Positions 32,840-44,259 of a DNA stretch of 64,000 nucleotides are shown here, piece by piece; position 1 is the first letter of the stretch; each line of letters opens with the position of its first letter. The DNA is from Lepas anatifera (Eukaryota; Arthropoda; Thecostraca; Lepadidae): assembly GCA_034440635.1 (NCBI GenBank), contig JAOTON010000767.1:930001-994000 (forward strand), in the 5' to 3' direction. Made by a program: the position numbers and the translations under genes. Below the pieces are notes generated by a model. It saw only the letters and a list, made by a program, of their open reading frames with translations. It ran no database searches and was not told the DNA's origin.

Positions 32840-35800
32840 CTGTCCAGCTGCGCTGCGGCGTCATCACGAAACCCTCGCAGCGTCGGTCGGCGGTGCAGAG
32901 CGCGGCGGCCTCCCGCCAGCCGGACACGGACAGCTGGCAGCGGCCCGCCTCCGCCGACAGGGTGCAGCCGTAGTCGCAGCCCGACAGCGTGCTGCCCGAC
33001 ACCCGCTCGTACTCGGCTGTCGGACACAGAACCGTGTATACGCGGCTGTCGGACACAGAACCGTGTATACGCAGCTGTCGGACACAGAACCGTGTATACG
33101 CAGCTGTCGCACACAGAACCGTGTATACGCAGCTGTCGGACACAGAACCGTGTATACGCAGCTGTCGCACACAGAACCGTGTATACGCGGCTGTCGCACA
33201 CAGAACCGTGTATACGCAGCTGTCGGACACAGAACCGTGTATACGCAGCTGTCGCACACAGAACCGTGTATACGCGGCTGTCGCACACAGAACCGTGTAT
33301 ACGCGGCTGTCGCACACAGAACCGTGTATACGCGGCTGTTGTACACAGAACCGTGTATACGCGGCTGTCGCACACAGAACCGTGTATACGCGGCTGTTGT
33401 ACACAGAACCGTGTATACGCGGCTGTCGGACACAGAACCGTGTATACGCGGCTGTCGGACACAGCACCGTGTATACGCGGCTGTTGTACACAGAACCGTG
33501 TATACGCGGCTGTCGGACACAGAACCGTGTATACGCGGCTGTCGGACACAGAACCGTGTATACGCGGCTGTCGCACACAGAACCGTGTATACGCGGCTGT
33601 CGGACACAGAACCGTGTATACGCAGCTGTCGCACACAGAACCGTGTATACGCGGCTGTTGTACACAGAACCGTGTATACGCGGCTGTCGGACACAGAACC
33701 GTGTATACGCGGCTGTGGGACACAGAACAGTGTATACGCGGCTGTCGGACACAGAACCGTGTATACGCGGCTGTCGGACACAGCACCGTGTATACGCGGC
33801 TGTCGGACACAGAACCGTGTATACGCGGCTGTTGTACACAGAACCGTGTATACGCGGCTGTCGGACACAGAACCGTGTATACGCGGCTGTCGGACACAGA
33901 ACCGTGTATACGCGGCTGTCGGACACAGAACCGTGTATACGCGGCTGTCGGACACAGAACCGTGTATACGCGGCTGTTGTACACAGAACCGTGTATACGC
34001 GGCTGTCGGACACAGAACCGTGTATACGCGGCTGTCGGACACAGCACCGTGTATACGCGGCTGTGGGACACAGAACAGTGTATACGCGGCTGTCGGACAC
34101 AGAACCGTGTATACGCGGCTGTCGGACACAGAACCGTGTATACGCGGCTGTCGCACACAGAACCGTGTATACGCGGCTGTTGTACACAGAACCGTGTATA
34201 CGCGGCTGTCGCACACAGAACCGTGTATACGCGGCTGTCGCACACAGAACCGTGTATACGCGGCTGTCGCACACAGAACCGTGTACACGCGGCTGTCGCA
34301 CACAGAACCGTGTATACGCAGCTGTTGTACAACGCACCGTCATTACACTGCTACCACATACAACACACCGTCCTCACAAGGCGGCCATATACAATACACC
34401 GTCTTTACACAGCTGTCGTACACAACACGTCGTCCATGTACATTACATTACATAGGATACAGTACATACATGTCCGGCAGGTACAACGCGTCGTCCATAT
34501 ATGGCCGTCGCACAGAGCACATAGTTTCTGGAAGAAACCGTGTGTAAAGCGAAACAGACACCATAATGGCCGCACCGGAGTGAGGTCCGTACCTGAGCCG
34601 GGGTCGGTGACGCCGTACCCGGAGTGAGGTCCGTACCTGAGCCGGGGTCAGTGACGCCGTACCCGGAGTGAGGTCCGTACCTGAGCCGGGGTCAGTGACG
34701 CCGTACCTGGAGTGAGGTCCGTACCTGAGCCGGGGTCAGTGACACCGTACCCGGAGTGAGGTCCGTACCTGAGCCAGGGTCAGTGAAGCCGTACCTGGAG
34801 TGAGGTCCGTACCTGAGCCAGGGTCAGTGACGCCGTACCTGGAGTGAGGTCCGTACCTGAGCCGGGGTCAGTGACACCGTACCCGGAGTGAGGTCCGTAC
34901 CTGAGCCAGGGTCAGTGAAGCCGTACCTGGAGTGAGGTCCGTACCTGAGCCAGGGTCAGTGACGCCGTACCCGGAGTGAGGTCCGTACCTGAGCCGGGGT
35001 CAGTGACCGGAGTGAGGTCCGTACCTGAGCCAGGGTCGGTGACGCCGTACCCGGAGCGAGGTCCGTACCTGAGCCGGGGTCAGTGACGCCGTACCCGGAG
35101 TGAGGTCCGTACTTGAGCCGGGGTCAGTGACGCCGTACCCGGAGTGAGGTCCGTACCTGAGCCGGGGTCAGTGACGCCGTACCCGGAGTGAGGTCCGTAC
35201 CTGAGCCGGGGTCGGTGACGCCGTTCCCGGAGTGAGGTCCGTACCTGAGCCGGGGTCAGTGACGCCGTACCCGGAGTGAGGTTCGTACCTGAGCCGGGGT
35301 CAGCGACGCCGTATCCGGAGTGAGGTCCGTACCTGAGCCGGGGTCAGTCACGCCGTACCCGGAGTGAGGTCCGTACCTGAGCCGGGGTCAGTGACGCCGT
35401 ACCCGGAGTGAGGTCCGTACCTGAGCCGGGGTCAGTGACGCCGTACCCGGAGTGAGGTCCGTACCTGAGCCGGGGTCAGTGACGCCGTACCCGGAGTGAG
35501 GTCCGTACCTGAGCCGGGGTCGGTGACGCCGTACCCGGAGTGAGGTCCGTACCTGAGCCGGGGTCAGTGACGCCGTACCCGGAGCGCAGGAACTCGGTGA
35601 GCAGCAGCCGGGTCTGCTGATACATGAGAGCGGCGCTGCGGTCGGCGGCGGCGTAGCCGTCCAGCAGCGCCTGCACGCTGCCGTTGAGGTGCGGCGGCAC
35701 CGCCGGCTCCAGCAGAGGCGAGAACAGGCGCACCGCCGAGACGGCCTGGTTTCGCCGCGAGTTGTAACCCTGCCGGCGACCGGCGGCTCAGCGGAGGACG

Positions 35801-37732
35801 GCGCTGCGGCGCCCGGCCCCACGGTTACCGCAACGGCGCGGGAACACGGCCAGACACCTACCTGTCCGGGGTCTGAGTCCAGATGAAACCAGCGATGCCA
35901 CATACACGGCAAACTCGCTCGTGACTAGCACTTTTGGACGCGGAGTCGCGAGTGACGGTGCTATTGGCGAACATTTCGTGAAATCGCGAGTTGGAGACAG
36001 GAACGCAGACACACGCAGAACTATCCACCGCTGATGGACAGCATCGACGGCCTCACGTGCTCAGGTTATCGTTAACTAACAGCGGTACTTTGCCGTGCAA
36101 AGGAAAAAATGGTAATTCCAATGTATTAGCAATGAGTGTTTCCTCTTTTTTCCTTTGCACGGCGGTACTGTACCTAACAGGGGCAATACCGTACCTGACA
36201 GCAGCGGTAACGTACCTGACAGCAGCGGTACCGTACCTGACAGCAGCGGTACCGTACCTGACAGCAGCGGTACCGTACCTGACAGCGGAGGAGTCGGCAG
36301 CGGGAGAGCCGCGGCGACGCCGAAGCCGGCGCCGGCAGCACACACTCGGCGTCTGAGCGACAGCGACGCTCTCCCGTCTGCACGTCGTCGAGGTCGGCCA
36401 GCTTGAGTCGCCCGGAGACCTCCACGAACTGGGCCAGCCGGAGGTCGGCCAGCAAGGCCGGTCCCAGAGGCGAGGTGGCCAGGAAGTGCAGCAGGGCGGC
36501 GGCATCCAGGGCCAGCCGCAGCCGATGTTCCCAGCTGGCCTGCAGCAGCCGCAGCAGGTCCAGCGGCTCTCCCAGCTCCGTCACCACCGCGGCCACGCTG
36601 CCGCTGCTGCCGCCGCCGGCCGCGCAGAACCCCAGCAACTGCCGATACAGACAGCACCCCTCAGACAGTGTTTCCCAATCAGAACCCCTGCAGCTGCCCG
36701 CACAGACAGCACCCCTCAAACAGTGTTTCCCAACCAGAACCCCAGCAGCAGTCGATATAGACAGCGCCCCTCAGACATTATTTCCCAACCAGAACCCCAG
36801 CAGCTGTCGATATATACAGCACCCCTCAGCCAGTGTTTCCCAACCAGATTCCAGCAGCTGCCCACACAGACAGCATCCCTCAGTTAGTGTTTCCCAACCA
36901 GAACCCCAGCACCCCTCAGCCAGTTTCCCAACCAGATCCCAGCAGCTGCCCGCACAGACAGCACCCCTCAAACAGTGTTTCCGACCAGAACCCCAGCAGC
37001 TGTCGATATAGCAGCACCCTAGTGTTTCCCAACCAGAACCCTTGCAGCTGCCCGCACAGACAGCACCCCTCAGACAGTGTTTCCCAACCAGAACCCCAGC
37101 ACCCCTCAGGCAGTTTCCCAACCAGATCCCAGCAGCTGCCCACAAAATCAGCACCCCTTCGTGTTCCCGCTCAGATGGTCTCAGGAATACACCTAGAGTA
37201 AAGTCAGAGAGCGGTTGCGTACCTGGACGACGTTGTCGTGCCGCAGCTGGTGCAGCAGGCGCACCTCTCGGTACAGCTTGCGCGCGGTGACATGGTAGCA
37301 GTGCGTGTGGTTGAAACCAGCAGCACGACACTCGCGCATGTCGCGCCCCTCCACGTTCACCGTTTTGACAGCCACGCCGACGCCGTCCAGCTCCGCCTCC
37401 AGCACCTCCTTAGTCCAGCCGCCGCCCAGTCTGCGGCGCACCCGCAGCGGCGGGAAGTTGGCACAGGTGAACACGCCGTCGCCGCCGCCGCTGCCACGCA
37501 CAGAGTTCTGCAGGCGGCCCAGCCAAGCGTCGGTGGGCGGCGGACGGCGCGGCGGCGACGCCAGCAGCCAGGCGCGCCGCTCGGCCCGCTCGCGCTGCCG
37601 GTGCTGCCAGTAGGCGCGCAGCAGCACCACGTTGGCGATCAGAAACACCAGCACGTAGGCGACCACAAAGGCGGTGAGGTGAGAGGCTCGCAGCAGGCGC
37701 AGGCAGCGCGTGGCGCGGCCGCGCCGTCCCAT
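32840..37732 (-). CDS. PKDCC: PKDCC/VLK-type secretory-pathway protein kinase (3' end missing)
   Basis: Member of the PKDCC (vertebrate lonesome kinase) family: kinases of the secretory pathway, in vertebrates secreted and phosphorylating tyrosines of extracellular proteins. Exons: 37732-37223, 36638-36279, 35769-35553 and 33016-32840, with GT-AG ends and matching phases (0, 0, 1), 421 residues. Residues about 17-40 form a hydrophobic signal-anchor (LTAFVVAYVLVFLIANVVLL). Kinase features: VAVKTVNV with the ATP-binding Lys, KLYREVRLLHQLRHDNVVQ, LLGFC, VVTELGEPLDLLRLLQASWE, the family's HFLATSPLGPALLADLR, and LADLDD in the DFG position. Conserved Cys follow (RRC, AEC, RC, RC), then a C-terminal Cys-rich part with GCDYGCTL and WREAAALC, ending RSWTG. 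Exon 4 ends at a donor (ACAG|GTGGG); the last exon was not found and may lie beyond the LINE at lower coordinates. All three introns hold junction minisatellites. Confidence 0.9.
33015..34335 (-). repeat. 29-bp minisatellite duplicating the PKDCC exon 4 acceptor
   Basis: About 45 copies, on the minus strand GTTCTGTGTCCGACAG followed by CCGCGTATACACG. The real acceptor at 33017 is the last copy (TGTGTCCGACAG|CCGAG), so every unit carries the acceptor and the first three exon bases. Variants include GACAG, GACAGC and TACAAC forms. Degenerate copies continue to about 34430. Six open frames of 480-620 codons arise only because the 29-bp unit has no stop. Confidence 0.95.
34575..35600 (-). repeat. 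43-bp minisatellite duplicating the PKDCC exon 3 donor
   Basis: About 24 copies; on the minus strand each reads GGGTACGGCGTCACTGACCC, then CGGCTCAG|GTACGG and ACCTCACTCC. The last 28 bases of exon 3 (to 35553) are the first unit, so every unit repeats the exon end and the donor. 43 is 1 modulo 3, so use of successive donors would change frame. Confidence 0.95.
36165..36290 (-). repeat. 20-bp repeat duplicating the PKDCC exon 2 donor
   Basis: On the minus strand CTGCTGTCAG|GTACGGTACCG recurs about six times from the donor at 36279/36278 into the intron. Each unit holds a complete CAG|GTACGG donor. The copy farthest into the intron has decayed (TTAG|GTACAG). Confidence 0.9.
36640..37190 (-). 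repeat. About 54-bp minisatellite duplicating the PKDCC exon 2 acceptor
   Basis: About nine or ten units of 50-60 bp; on the minus strand each contains GCGGGCAG|CTGCTGGGGTTCTGG and TTGGGAAACACTGTCTGAGG. The real acceptor (36639) is GTATCGGCAG|TTGCTGGGGTTCTGC, so each unit copies the acceptor plus about 14 exon bases. The tract fills nearly the whole intron. Confidence 0.92.
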
Positions 37733-38278
37733 CTCCGGCAGCAGGTGTTCAGTGGCTGTCAGACCCGCAGGCAGCTAAGGATGCCGGCTCTCATCCATGT
37801 AGTGCGTTTCTACATGGCATGAGTCTTCAGAAGTATGTTCACGTGTTGTTATCACTGTAACTGTAACTCTCCTTGTTGCAGGAATAAGGCTATGCAAAAT
37901 TTGTAGAAAAATCATACAGTTGCCAGGACAGCGGCATTTCATTGATTTCTGTCATGGCTTAGCTGGTTCAACACATGCAGCCAGATTAGCTTGCAATAAC
38001 GTGAGTCACAAGCTTTTGACAAAGGAAATGGCCTCCCATCCAGTCGTAGAATGTGACAGGCTTTGATGATATCTTGTTCTGGCAGGATCAGAGCAGTTTT
38101 TGCTTGTCTGGAGGCAGGTCAGAAAACCTTCAGTCAGTACTGGCCCACCATGCAGAACGCAGGGGCACCAAGAAAGGAAAAAGAGAAAATAAACGACAAC
38201 CAAGTACCATCGAAAAATGCAATCATCACAAAGGTATCATATTTGTTGCCAAAGAGACAATTAAAGGAAACCAGTTTA
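37733..38278. other. PKDCC upstream region
   Basis: Presumed 5' UTR and promoter side of the minus-strand kinase gene. No TATA box or other element could be called with confidence, and no other gene is seen before the TTAA element. Confidence 0.4.
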
Positions 38279-39129
38279 TTAACACGCGCATTGACGGTGG
38301 TCTGAGCCACCTTCGCTTTGACGAGGGGGGCGGGTACCCGGCCCCCTAAGATCTCGAGAACCACAGTAGGTAGCGAAAAACAGCAAACGGTGTTGGGTAG
38401 CCCATCCACTCCTCCATCGAAAATATTTTGACCATTTTTTTGTCAAGTCACATTTAAGGTCACGAGAGGTCAAAACATGCCGTAATAGGGATAACATGTA
38501 AATTAAGTTTTTCGGCCATTTCACCTGAACAAGTAAAGATAGAGCAAAACAACTTGAACTATATGAATCCTCGCAGAAAGCCGAATCGAATGATATATAA
38601 TTTGACCTTGCTAGGTCAAATCAACGATTTGACCTGACCTGAGGTCAGGTCAGGGTCAAATTATATAAAATGCATATCATTAGAACCGCAAAGTCAAGGC
38701 GAGTCTAATGCAGCCAAAATAAACGCTATATCATTATCCGTTACTTAGTTATACAGTAAAAACCATGTTTCCCATGTATTTTCAATGGAGAGGTCATGCC
38801 TCGTACCTGACCTTACGTCATCGATATCAAAAATACCGGAACATATTTTAGAGAACCCGGTGGGCCCATTATGTGATATGAGTTTCAATCGGATAAGTTC
38901 ACTCTGCTCCGACTTATGCTATTTTAAACTTTTTTTAGGTCAGGTCACTTGACCTGTACTGGTGACCTGACCTGAGATGACCTAACCTTAAAATTTTCAC
39001 AGAAGTTGTAAAAATGATGAGGGAAAAGGTATGCCAAGTACGGCGGCGCTACGCACCGCCGTTTTACTGCTGTCTCCGAAAAACCCGAGGGGGCGGGTAC
39101 CCGCCCTCCCCGGTCAATGCGCGTGTTAA
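38279..39129 (+). mobile_element. TTAA-flanked MITE-like element, copy 2
   Basis: An 843-bp element (38283-39125) between TTAA repeats, collinear with copy 1 at 1982-2830 and highly similar along its length, including end palindromes and the AGGTCA/TGACCT cluster. It gives the uninterrupted reference for both insertion sites in copy 3. Confidence 0.9.
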
Positions 39130-39352
39130 AATGTTTACCACGAGTAAGGTGTCAATAGTTCTGTTCAAGTGCCCTCTAAAAAATAAGGGTAGCTTAAATG
39201 ATAAGATGACATAATAGCAGATGCACGAAATCTGTGTTCGCGGGAACAGACGCTGAGGAGATACCTACCTGTGTTTGTGACTGATCGGTGTCAATAAGGT
39301 GGGTGTAGCGAAGCTACGCGATTTTCCTTCTTAGTAACACTTAGAGAAGCAT

Positions 39353-39806
<454 letters not shown>

Positions 39807-40977
39807 AGCGATATATATGTTTTCCATATGCACACACAGACAAAATATTAATCTGGCCCTTTGTACCAGATTAAGCTAATTAGATCCATACACGTATATT
39901 CACAGTAAAACAAAAACGTAGTACATGGCAGACACATACTTCCTAGAGCACCAAGCAAAAATGCTAGACAGTCTGCACCTAAAGCTGTGTTTTTGGCGAT
40001 CCGACAGGATAAAGGCTGAGAGGCTCGGCACGAACGTCGAGAGAAATACGGTAAAAAAGGCCGGAAGAGTCTGCCGTTTTATTTCTCCGCGGGGGCGGGA
40101 CAGCTCCGATAGCGGGTGACGCCGGAACGCGGCGGCGGCGCGGCGCGGCGACGGCAGACTGCGCATCAGTGGAGGGGTGGGGGGGGAGCGACACTATCTC
40201 GATACGGCGCCGATTAAGTACGGGAGGACACGGCGGACACCCGGCGCGGCTCCCTCGAGGGACGACATGGCGGAGACGGCAGGAACCCGGCGCAGTTCCC
40301 CGCGACGACACGGCGGAGACGGCGAGGACGCAGCGGCGGTGCCGAGTCGGCTCGAATGAGTGGAATGCTGCTGGAGTGTCCCGAGTGGATGCCAGCGCGG
40401 GAACATAGATTACCAGAACAGAGCCAAGGGTAATATAGATTTGGATGTTTGGAAGGACTCTTTATTTAAGGGCTAGGAGAAGGAACAGACATATGCATAA
40501 ACTACCAGACTTTAATTTGCTACAAAAATCAAAGCAAATTAAAATTTGCTTTGAATGGTCCACTTGTATGTACTTGTATGAGACGCGCCAACCCCTTGGA
40601 GCAGTGACAGAATGAAATTAGAGACACGAGTGAATGGGCAATAGGGGTTGGGGACGGTGCGTCTGCATGATTGTTGAATCATGTAGTTTGAACCAATGGG
40701 ATCATAATAGATTCGCTGCTAATAGAATATTATGTCAATTTCCTACAATCAACAAGTTCGAAGAGAACAGCACAAACTGGAACCGAAACCAGAAAATAGA
40801 ACAGTTGAAGCCATACACATGTATTACAACAAAACAGAACACAAGAATAAAGCACATGTACCTGTACAATCCTCCATAACATGAGGGGGGGCGAGCCGGC
40901 TCGGGGGGAGGTGATGACATTAAAACAGCTGGGTAGGTAAAAACAAACACACAGATCAATTCAGTCGCATCGTCTGT
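39807..40977. other. No recognisable gene
   Basis: A GC-rich patch at about 40080-40400, with loose repeats around GACGACACGGCGGAGACGGC, is surrounded by AT-richer sequence. No domain, splice-framed exon or element end could be supported. Confidence 0.45.
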
Positions 40978-41472
40978 TCACAGTTCTCCGGGCCCCGCGC
41001 GCCCCGCCACCGCCGGCACCAGGCACTCCTCATCGCCACCCATCAGCACCGGGCACCGACGCGCACGGAGCCAACAGAACGCCCCAGAGGCCGCCCGCGC
41101 AGGGGCCGCCGCACCCAGCCACCAGAGCCCGCAGCAAGGCGGGTACAGCGGCAGCGCCAGGAGCACCTCAGTAGCGTCAGGGCCGCGGGCTACGACCGCA
41201 CGACACCGGGGCCCAAGCGACGCCAGGCGAGGGGCGTCCGTAGCAGCGGCAGCCGAGGCTCCCCCGACAGGGGCGACCTCAGCGCCACCACCAGGGGTCA
41301 CGCGCACGTCGAGCGCCACAGAGCCAGCAGGACTCGCGCCGCGGCTCCGGGGACCGCGCATAGCGACCCGGGGAGGGCCGCCGGGAGATCGCTCGCAGGT
41401 ACCACGGAGCGACCGGGGAGCCGCCACGCCCTCGCCATGAGCGGGGCCAACGGCAACGCCCCGCGCTCGCTC
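40978..41472 (-). other. GC-rich open frame, possible terminal exon
   Basis: A minus-strand frame rich in Ala, Gly, Arg and Pro ends in TGA at 40978. It is preceded at about 41473 by a good acceptor context (TTTTCCTCTTCCACAG). No family is recognised; composition alone could keep this frame open. A link to the possible exon at 43106-43226 was considered, but the phases do not agree. Confidence 0.22.
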
Positions 41473-43105
41473 CTGTGGAAGAGGAAAAGAAACATGTAAG
41501 TAAGAGGGAGGGGGAAGTGGACGGAGCACCGCTTGAGAGTCAGGGACGGCCGAGAGTCGAGTAGAGGCGGCACTCGAGTGGGAAGTCGGGGACAGGTAGC
41601 GGGGTGCCGGAGGCAGGCCTGTTCGACGCCTGATGTCTACCTAAATCTAAGTGGCTCCGCGGTCAATTTGGATGTGTACGATAAAGTATAATATAAATGG
41701 GCTCCCCTTGTGAAGCCAATTCGAGAGTTAGCATCGAAAAAAGCAAAACGGCAAGCATAATATAGTACCAACAAGAACCTATCCTAGGGTCGCTAGTAGT
41801 CGTCGGTAAATATCTTCCTTAGAACCTTTTTTAAGAAAATTTTGGAACGCGGGATATCCTCGATATTTCTGATTCTGTGAGCTATTGTTTTGTTCCAGTT
41901 TCGAGGGGCTGTAATGAAAAGGGAATTTCTTTTGTAAATTGTTGGAGCAAATGGGATAAGAAAATGGCTGTTTTGTCGGATTTGTTTATGGGTGTTCTCC
42001 TGGGTTCTGAGAGCGAAATAATTTTGCAATAGGGGTGGAAGCGAACCATTAAGATAACCGTGAAGCACCATTATGTCTACGAATTCAACCAGATCATTGA
42101 TTAAGATTTTATATTTTTGAAAAGAGGGTCAGAGTGTGCAAGCCTGACGGAGTGGTCAATAATTCGGATTATTTTCTTCTGCAGGAGAAATAGTTTATTC
42201 AGTCTGTGTTTGAACAAATTTTTCCAGTTTTGAAGCCTATAGGTCAGACTAGGTAGGATAAGGGCGTTGTATAGCAGGAGAAGTTGATCTGAGTTTAAGA
42301 TGTGTTGAGCTCGTCTGATCAGTCCTATATTTCTGGCTATGAAGTTTTATACACTTTTCATGTGAGAAGCCCACTTCAGATCCTCGTCAATTTTGATTCC
42401 AAGATAATTTGTAGAGGTGGTTCGAGAGAGCAAGACATTATTGACGTAAATTTGGAGATTTGCATTTGTAGCAGGGAAGAGCTGGTATACATACTTTTTT
42501 GCATTGAGGGTCAGTCTGTTTACAGCCATACACGTACATACACGTATATTCACACTACTGCGGTACATGAGACATACAGTGACCCTAAAAAACAAGCCCC
42601 GGCCGACTGGGGACAAATACAAATTATAAACGGAGGCGCCGAGCCCCGAACACGTGACCGCCGACGGCGCGAGCGCTCTAAATTACGCCCAGACGGGCAC
42701 GGGCTCGGACCCCGGCAGATGCCTACCGGTCGGGGGCGTGGGAAGTAAATCAGCGTGATGATGAACATATGAGCGGGACAAACGAAACACAGATAAAAAC
42801 GTTAGCGACATCAAATAAACATAGAGGTGGCTTTTCAGGGTGCAGACACCGCCCCGTCATCAGCGCAAACTCGGACAAGCAATCTACCGCACCGCCCCCG
42901 GCGGAACACGCGGCGCCTCAGTCACCAGTGACGTCAGCCTCCTCCTCGCCGGCACCAGTGATGCCAGCCTCCCCTCACTGTCCCCAGTCTCTCGGCCCTC
43001 GGCAAAGTCTGCCTCCCCGCCATCCGCCTCGACCACAGAGATGCCGGGGATGTCCCCGGTCGCGCCGGCCTCGGTGGTGGTGCCGCTGACGAGGGTGTCG
43101 AGCAC

Positions 43106-43226
43106 CGTAGTAGATGTAGGCGCGCGGGGAAATCATCGGCCGCTCCTCGAGCAGCCGTTGGAACCGGCCGAGGTCGTCGGTGAGGCAGCGCTGTTTGGCC
43201 TGCGACTCAAAGGTAGGCCAGTCGAC
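43106..43226 (-). other. Possible exon of an unidentified gene
   Basis: A 121-bp open segment is bounded by CACCCACAG (acceptor) and G|GTGCTC (weak donor). Its translation begins VDWPTFESQAKQRCLTDDLG and continues FQRLLEERPMIS. It looks protein-like, but the family is not recognised. About 110 bp upstream on the same strand is a diverged copy of its first 30 bases (GTCGACCTGCCTACCTTTGA) with an in-frame TAG. It sits inside the DNA that splits a LINE, so it may be a captured gene fragment. Confidence 0.3.
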
Positions 43227-43702
43227 CTGTGGGTGCTGCAGCAGATGGTTCAGCAGGCGGGTGACCGCCTGGTCGCCGTGCTGCCGCCCTCCGGTAGTTG
43301 GCCCGCGTTTGGCCTACGACTCAAAGGTAGGCAGGTCGACCAGAGGGCGCCGCAGCATGTGGTCCTGCGGGGAGGCCGGGCGCTGCACTGCCACCTCCTG
43401 CAGCCCTCCGGTACACTAGTCAGTCGGTTGTTAGGACGCCGGAAACAGCAGTTCTGAGGCGTGTCCATGCAAGAGAAGGCCCGAAGAGGGCATGAAGACG
43501 CCGGCGCCGCGCCAGTTGCTCTGTCAACACTCGCGGGCAATCAGGCTCCAGAAGATCGATCCTGTCTCGGTTAAAAGCACCAGTGGGCATGCTAAATCCC
43601 AGGGACCACCAGCAGCAGGCAGGCGAAAGGAGAGAGGCCTCAAGCCAACTGTCACCAGGTGAAGAGGCGGCCAAAGCACAGTATCAACATCCGCAGACGC
43701 GT

Positions 43703-43750
43703 CTTTGTGATGTTTGGTCCTGAGATTAGCCAGGACCAAACATCACAAAG
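43703..43750. repeat. Perfect 20-bp hairpin at a LINE breakpoint
   Basis: CTTTGTGATGTTTGGTCCTG (43703-43722), an 8-base loop, and its exact inverse complement (43731-43750). One arm belongs to the LINE reading frame; the other starts the foreign DNA. Confidence 0.9.
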
Positions 43751-44259
43751 GCTCTCATTAATAATGTGTTGAAGTTCAGAGGGAGAGTCAGCTGTAAATA
43801 GAAGGGCCTGATCATCCACAAAGAGGAAGAATTTGGGAGTTGGAGAGCTTTTATGGATGTTGTTCTTGTTAACGTGAATGCATACATATATTTTTTTGCG
43901 AAGATATACACCATAAATAGATGGGGTACGACGAAGGAAACTCTAAAACGATCACAGGATAAGCTCGTAGGCACTAAAACTAACATGGTTAATTTAGTGC
44001 CTACGTATAAGAGGAGTAGACGAGGCCCCAGCACGCTACCTTGGGGCACACCAAGGGGCAACAGGGCGGAATCATGAGACATGATGTTGATTTTTACATA
44101 CTGGGCACGATCAGAAGGGTAAGACTCAAAACAATTTTAGGGAAGTATTTTGGAAACCATAGAACTTGAGTTTGGAGAGAAGAATAGAATGATTGACAGT
44201 GTTGAATTCACCTATGGTATGAGGTCTCTGGCTGACTGAAAAATATCCCCCATTCATGG

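Larger units (their letters stand above)
41790..44230 (-). mobile_element. LINE fragment split by a 1.2-kb insertion
   Basis: Minus-strand reverse-transcriptase remains of one element lie on both sides of foreign DNA. At 44230-43732 are NHSILLSKLKFYGFQNTSLK, LGVPQGSVLGP and FFLFVDDQALLFTA with the catalytic FVDD. At 42545-41790 are NRLTLNAKK, TNYLGIKIDEDLKWASHMKS and a C-terminal TAPRNWNKTIAHRIRNIEDI. Joining SLCDVWSWL to NRLTLNAKK restores a normal RT order, so 42545-43731 is an insertion or rearrangement. It is of the non-LTR type with several frame breaks. Confidence 0.75.

Noticed and set aside
32731..34627. Six long open frames (479-622 codons) on both strands
   Set aside because: They are translations of the 29-bp minisatellite, whose length is not a multiple of three and which lacks stops. 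They overlap in all frames and only the short exon at 33016-32840 has homology.
35388..35912. 174-codon minus-strand frame
   Set aside because: It runs through PKDCC exon 3 in the wrong frame and into the 43-bp repeat.
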